From the NCBI GenBank assembly GCA_019677205.1, contig JAAMXY010000103.1, positions 1 through 21,385 of the forward strand: DNA of 21,385 nucleotides, given 5' to 3'. The DNA is from Pinguiococcus pyrenoidosus (taxonomy: Eukaryota; Sar; Pinguiophyceae; Pinguiochrysidales; Pinguiochrysidaceae). Positions within the stretch are counted from its first letter, which is position 1. Each line of letters begins with the position of its first letter. The translations under genes were made by a program, and so were the position numbers. This document shows, piece by piece, positions 17,400 through 21,385 of this stretch. The notes beneath the pieces are model-generated. The model made no database searches and had not been told where the DNA came from. It saw only the letters and a list, made by a program, of their open reading frames with translations.

Positions 17400-17822
17400 A
17401 TGTCTGGCAAAGGAGGCAAAGGAGGCAAGGGCGGCAAGGGAGGCAAGGGCGGCAAGGGAGGCAAGGCGGCGACGTCCAAGAAGGCGCCACAGTCTCGGTC
17501 AAGTCGCGCCGGCCTTCAGTTTCCCGTGGGGCGTATCCACCGTTTCCTCAAGAGCTCCGTCCAGTCGCAGCAGCGCGTAGGTGCCACGGCCGCCGTCTAC
17601 ACGGCAGCGATCTTGGAGTATCTGGCAGCGGAGGTGCTGGAGCTCGCGGGCAACGCCTGCAAGGACCTGAAGGTCAAGCGTATCACCCCGCGCCACTTGC
17701 AGCTGGCCATCCGCGGAGATGAGGAGCTAGACACCCTCATCAAGGCGACCATCGCGGGCGGTGGCGTCATCCCACACATTCACAAGAGCCTCATCAACAA
17801 GAGCTCCAAGAAGAAGCACTAA
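17400..17822 (+). CDS. H2A.Z: Histone H2A.Z variant with extended Lys-Gly-Gly N-terminal tail
   Basis: The 140-aa intronless product is H2A.Z rather than canonical H2A: it has [40 protein letters not shown] and [19 protein letters not shown], where H2A has NKKTRIIPRHIQ and VTIAQGGVLPNI. H2A.Z replaces H2A in nucleosomes at promoters and is loaded by SWR1-type remodellers. The N-terminal tail is unusual: after MSG there are seven KGG units, then KAATSKKAP, giving many evenly spaced acetylatable lysines (17409-17471 at DNA level, 9-bp repeats). The C-terminus is short (NKSSKKKH) compared with animal H2A.Z. The ATG at 17400 follows family practice (MSGKGG..). Convergent with the LHC gene. Confidence 0.96.
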   Translation: MSGKGGKGGKGGKGGKGGKGGKAATSKKAPQSRSSRAGLQFPVGRIHRFLKSSVQSQQRVGATAAVYTAAILEYLAAEVLELAGNACKDLKVKRITPRHLQLAIRGDEELDTLIKATIAGGGVIPHIHKSLINKSSKKKH

Positions 17823-18384
17823 GCGCCACCTCTGGCAAACGGGTTTGCAGGGTTCCTACATAAAGTGGTGTTCTCACCCCAATCCCCGCGCGACGGAGGG
17901 CGAGGTGGTTGGTCGTGAAGCGACGGCGTCGAAGATCTTTCAATCAGCACGAGGCGCGCCTCTTGGTCTCGTGGTAGCGGACGGGCCGTGCCCACGGTCG
18001 TGCAGTGCCGATCGCGTTTGAGATGTCTGCATGCATAGAAGAAGCATGGTCATCTGTTTGGAAGCTTTTCTTCTGCGTTGGACGGTCGCTCCCGTCGCTG
18101 TGGTTCCGTATCGTAATTAGGTTCTTAGTGGAAGACGCAAGGCGAAGAGGCTCGTCGTGTCCGGCGATCCCGTGAGCGAACTATGCTAGTTGGTTGGTGA
18201 CGGTGCTTCATGGGTTTCCAAGAGACGCAGGCGCACACCGAGCGAAGGCCACTTAACATCTGCGGATCACAATCGGCGCAACACTTATGGTACAAGTTAC
18301 AACACCAGAAAACTGCCCCTTCCACCCACTAGTTCTGTGGATCATTTGCTTTCTGCCAGGTTGGAGGATCAATTTTCTAGGTAT
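17823..18384. other. Convergent intergenic region, H2A.Z / LHC
   Basis: 3' flanks of both genes. A small dyad GCAAA-CGGG-TTTGC lies at 17835-17848, just after the H2A.Z stop, but it does not match the conserved histone mRNA stem-loop. No gene recognised. Confidence 0.5.
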
Positions 18385-19749
18385 CTAAACTTCGCCCGCA
18401 AAGTACTTGCCGGTGTACTCGAGCAAGCCGAATTCCGGGGTCTTCGCCTGCTGGATTAGCATACCAAGAGTTCCAAGCATCGCCAAACGGGCGTGCTTGA
18501 TCTCCGCCTCCTGCGGATGCGAAGGAACAGAAAGGAAAAGAAGGGAAGAAAACAGAGACAGCAGAGCGAAGGCGCCGTCAGATGCTCCCGTAAAGTGAAC
18601 GAAGGCGGGCCATTCACCACGAAGACCGACCGCGGACGGAGGTGGAAACTTACCGCGAACTCCGGCTTGATGCCATCGTCGGCGAAGCCCAGGGGGTCGA
18701 AGCCGAGATCGCCCGGGGAAACCTGCTCCGTCACCTGGAGGGTCTCGAACTTGGACTTGGTGTCCGCGGCCAGGGCGTTCTTCGCGCCGCCGGTGAGGAA
18801 CTTGAAGGCACCGCTGTCGATGTCCGAGCGCTCGATGGAGGTCAGGCCATCGTCGAAAGTGAAGGTGCCCTCGTAGTTGCTCTTGATGCTGAAGATCTCC
18901 ACAAGGCCGGCGACGAGAACAATCTGAGCGAGGCCAAGGCCGGGGACGGTGCCGAGCGCCTTGAAGGCGTTCATCTCCTGGAAGACCGGGTCAAACTGGA
19001 GGCCCTCGTATCCCACCGGGTTCTGCACGAGCTCCGGAGCGATGAGGCCCACGGCGGCGAGCATGCACACACGTCCGTGCTTAATCTCAGCAGCGCGAAG
19101 CCAGGCAAGGGGGAAGATCTTGGACAGGCCCCACGGGTCGAAGCCACGGTCGCCGGCCAGGTTTCCGTCGCCGATGACCGGCTTGTCGCTCCACGGGAGA
19201 GCCTGGCTCATGCCCTCCTTGGTCTTGGGAAGCCATTGGCCGTCCGGGCCGAAGCCAGCGAGCGGATCCCTCAGGAAGAGCGCTAAACGGACGAAACACG
19301 CATGAGTTAGTCGTTGGAGAGGAAGACGGCGCGAGCGCTGCAGGCCATCCATCACGGCACGTGCGTACGCAGAAGGCGTCTCCGCCACGTGCCACGCCGC
19401 ACTCCTCCACCCCTCCACGAGGCGCTTCGTTCGTCTTGCTCCCACAAACGTTGCGTAGGGGAGGAACCCCAAAGTGCAGACCTCAGAAATCCCATCTGCG
19501 CCGAAATCTTCAATAGCAGCCACCTCAAACTGACCGCACAGTCGACGGGTCCACCCTGAATCCGCACGAGATGCCCCGACCGCGGGCCCGGCCCCAGCCC
19601 TCCCCCCTCCGGCAGGCAGACTTACGCTTGTTGACCTTCTTCCAGTCGAAGTACAGAGTGGACTTCTTGGACATTTGCATCTGTCCACGGCGGGCACTGA
19701 AGGCCCCCGCCCCGGCGACCAGAAGAGCGCAGCTGAGGATGCGGAACAT
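18385..19749 (-). CDS. Chlorophyll a/b-c binding light-harvesting protein, plastid-targeted precursor
   Basis: Model: exon 1 is 19749-19626, intron 1 is 19625-19283 (343 nt, GTAAGT..TTTAG, phase 1), exon 2 is 19282-18654, intron 2 is 18653-18511 (143 nt, GTAAGT..CGCAG, phase 0), and exon 3 is 18510-18385; 292 aa. The N-terminus MFRILSCALLVAGAGAF is a signal peptide ending in AGAF before a basic Ser-rich transit segment, the bipartite leader of complex red plastids. Three membrane helices: A about 100-123 with WLRAAEIKHGRVCMLA, B about 157-175, and C about 252-275 with EAEIKHARLAMLG; the E/R/H residues ligate chlorophyll and pair the helices. LHC entry motifs GDRGFDPWGLS and GDLGFDPLGFADD precede helices A and C. 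It is longer than typical 200-aa FCP/LHCR proteins because of a loop of about 75 residues between B and C. Role: light harvesting in the thylakoid. Subfamily not settled. Confidence 0.93.
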
Positions 19750-20716
19750 GATTTCTCCGGATGAAGTCGGCTAGAGACAGCGACGGAAAACTGCGGCAGC
19801 TGTGCTCGGGTCTCGACGACGGCGGCGAGAGGAGGCACGTGCGGACGGGAAGGTGGCGTGGCTTGAAAGCTCCGATCCGAGATGCCAGCGCACTCCGAGC
19901 TGCTAAGTAAACGCCGTGCAACGAGGGGATCCAAGGAAAGGCTTTTGTTCAAGATAAACTTTAAATGCAATCTTTGAATATATGGAATGGGAGGAGGACC
20001 ATATTTGGGGGAATCTAGAGGTCCAGAGAGCGAATGGGAGGCGTAGCAGATATTTTGAAGGTGCAAGGATTCCCTAGATCTTCCTCAACTTCCTTGTAAA
20101 TCGCGTATCAAATTCATATTAGCGCAAATCTCCTCCGAAATTATATATTTTAATTAAATATTTGAAAATAGGGTTTCGCCATCCACGGCCTATCGAGTGC
20201 GGACAAGGTCCATTTGGCAAGATCGATAAGGCATTCGATATCATTTCTGCGCGTGATGCAATTTTTCAGTTTTCATCAATTTTCAGTTTTCAGCTTTTAT
20301 TCTACGGATCAAAGGGTTCCATAGCAAGATAAGGATTCGGTTTCTCTACACTGATCCATAGACAACTCCCATTGGAGAAATTCTCCGATCAGTCTAATGT
20401 AGCAAGAATTTCTATAACTAAAGTTAACGGAAGAATTGTTCAGCGAAGCTGCTTTGCTCACGAAAGTTTGTACACGAATAGCGCCATCAAATCAGAACGT
20501 CCTGCCGACTCACTCAGGAGTTCAGTTCCAGCGCTTATAACAAATGAAGTCTTCCTCTGAGACGACAAATCTTCCTCTTTCTGTGGCAGAATTTCAGCTT
20601 TCAGCAGACTATGGAAAAAATCTTCCCGGATTTGGCAGGTGCAACGCCTAATCATACTCTTTTGCGAACCATATAATCGGTGTATTTTGCTAAGTGGAGC
20701 TCCAAGAGTACCCTGA
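19750..20716. other. LHC promoter and AT-rich intergenic region
   Basis: 19750-19925 is GC-rich 5' flank of the LHC gene. From about 19927 the base composition drops to AT-rich, with stretches such as ATTATATATTTTAATTAAAT (about 20139-20159) and TTTTCAG repeats at about 20264-20301. Small frames at 20372-20560 (+) and 20458-20760 (-) have no recognised content; the first could be an exon of the gene at the right edge. Confidence 0.5.
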
Positions 20717-21385
20717 CGTCGCTTTTTGCAACTTTGTAGAAAGTTGCGAAAGTTTTTCAATCGCTTCTATACCTGCAACGGCGATCTTAACTACGGCGAT
20801 TTGGAGTTTCCGTCCGAGTCCACCGCTGTGCTACGGAGGGCTGTAAGCAAGGTGGCAAAGAAGAGCGGCGCCGGAGAACATATTACCCCCTTTAGGAACG
20901 GGAGGGGAGGTGGCGTGAACATCGGAAACAAAAAGTCTGCCGAATCGCGCTTGCTTTTCTGCTTCCTTGTTCTTCAAGAGCTATACGAAAAGTTGGTTGG
21001 CGACAACGAGAAAAATGATCCGAGCTTCACCGAAATCGACGCAGAAAGGGAGGAGGAGAAGCTTGTTGCTGATGATTTTTGCCGCCAAGAGCCCACCGTT
21101 CCTTCCCGAAGCAAGGTGAAAGATTTCGTCGCTGCGATAGTCGAAAAGCATGGGTCAGCATGCGCTTCAGAAGTCGCACGCGAGGCGCTTAAAGCTGGAT
21201 ACACCGAGAATCTAGACAAGAAGCTTGCTGCCATCATCGCCCAGATTGATGTGGAGCTCACAGCCTTTACGTCATCTCAATTTGCTTCCGAAGGCCGTTC
21301 TGAAGCCTTTCATGTTGCAGCAAGTGGTGAGGCTGTCTCGGTGATAGATGCAGACGATGACATCCCGTCTGCTACTCTACATCGT
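20717..21385 (+). CDS. Unrecognised open reading frame, partial at the right edge
   Basis: After a TGA at 20714-20716 the frame is open for 223 codons to the window end and contains no Met, so it is an internal exon or a fragment. A plausible acceptor, TTTTTGCAACTTTGTAG ending at 20739, would start the exon at 20740. The encoded sequence is soluble and charged: NRFYTCNGDLNYGDLEF near the start, an Arg/Gly stretch (GRGGGVNIGNKKSAESR), a hydrophobic segment LLFCFLVLQELYEKL, an acidic stretch, and helical segments VKDFVAAIVEKHG and LDKKLAAIIAQIDVEL. No family is recognised. Lower GC and codon use unlike the other genes suggest a different origin such as an element-derived or transferred gene; this is inference. 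Confidence 0.42.

Noticed and set aside
17835-17848. Dyad after the H2A.Z stop as a histone mRNA 3' stem-loop
   Set aside because: The sequence does not match the conserved histone stem-loop, and H2A.Z messages are normally polyadenylated.
18642-19286. 214-codon plus-strand frame
   Set aside because: Antisense shadow of LHC exon 2.
18456-20066. Single 536-codon minus frame covering LHC exon 2 and upstream sequence
   Set aside because: The true LHC N-terminus with its signal peptide lies in another frame (19749-19626) and joins exon 2 through consensus splice sites; the upstream part of the long frame is intron and promoter.
1-21385. CRISPR array, tRNA or rRNA genes, bacterial operons
   Set aside because: No spaced direct repeats of the right kind, no tRNA B-box/cloverleaf or rRNA signatures noticed, and the gene structure is clearly eukaryotic.

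Overview
The window looks like nuclear DNA of a compact-genome eukaryotic alga. It carries spliced genes with GT..AG introns of mostly 65-170 nt, a histone H2A.Z, an AP-2 clathrin adaptor subunit, a protein kinase A-like kinase and a chlorophyll-binding light-harvesting (LHC) protein. The LHC precursor starts with a signal peptide ending in a phenylalanine motif (AGAF). That motif is characteristic of plastids of red-algal secondary origin (cryptophytes, haptophytes, photosynthetic stramenopiles and relatives). The exact lineage cannot be fixed from the sequence alone. Most of the window is GC-rich; the last ~1.4 kb is clearly more AT-rich.

Layout, left to right (strand): AP-2 mu (+, 795-2087); J-domain/CAP-Gly fusion (-, 2527-3767); membrane-anchored cupin-like protein (+, 3919-4891); HisA-type isomerase (-, 5125-5934); RBM42-like RRM protein (+, 6360-7292); ankyrin-repeat protein (-, 7735-8552); Tudor-like/PWWP chromatin protein (-, 9101-11350); WW/WH2 actin-binding protein with seven exons (+, 12375-13565); small LYR/FMC1-like mitochondrial assembly-type protein with four exons (-, 13710-14339); PKA-like kinase (-, 14995-16166); H2A.Z (+, 17400-17822); LHC (-, 18385-19749); and an unrecognised open frame running off the right edge (+, from about 20717).

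Genes mostly alternate in strand, giving divergent pairs (J/CAP-Gly with cupin, only 151 bp between start codons; HisA with RBM42; PWWP with WW/WH2; kinase with H2A.Z) and convergent pairs. I see no operon-like or pathway cluster: the genes are unrelated housekeeping functions (endocytosis, histidine synthesis, RNA processing, chromatin, actin, signalling, photosynthesis). I reconstructed 19 introns by hand from reading frame, splice consensus and family conservation. No tRNA, rRNA, CRISPR array or intact mobile element was seen.

I do not see a convincing undescribed multi-gene system. The most unusual items are single proteins: the J-domain plus CAP-Gly fusion, the membrane-tethered degenerate cupin, the Tudor-like plus interrupted PWWP protein, a HisA with an apparent Asp-to-Glu change at a catalytic position, and the Met-free open frame in the AT-rich right end.
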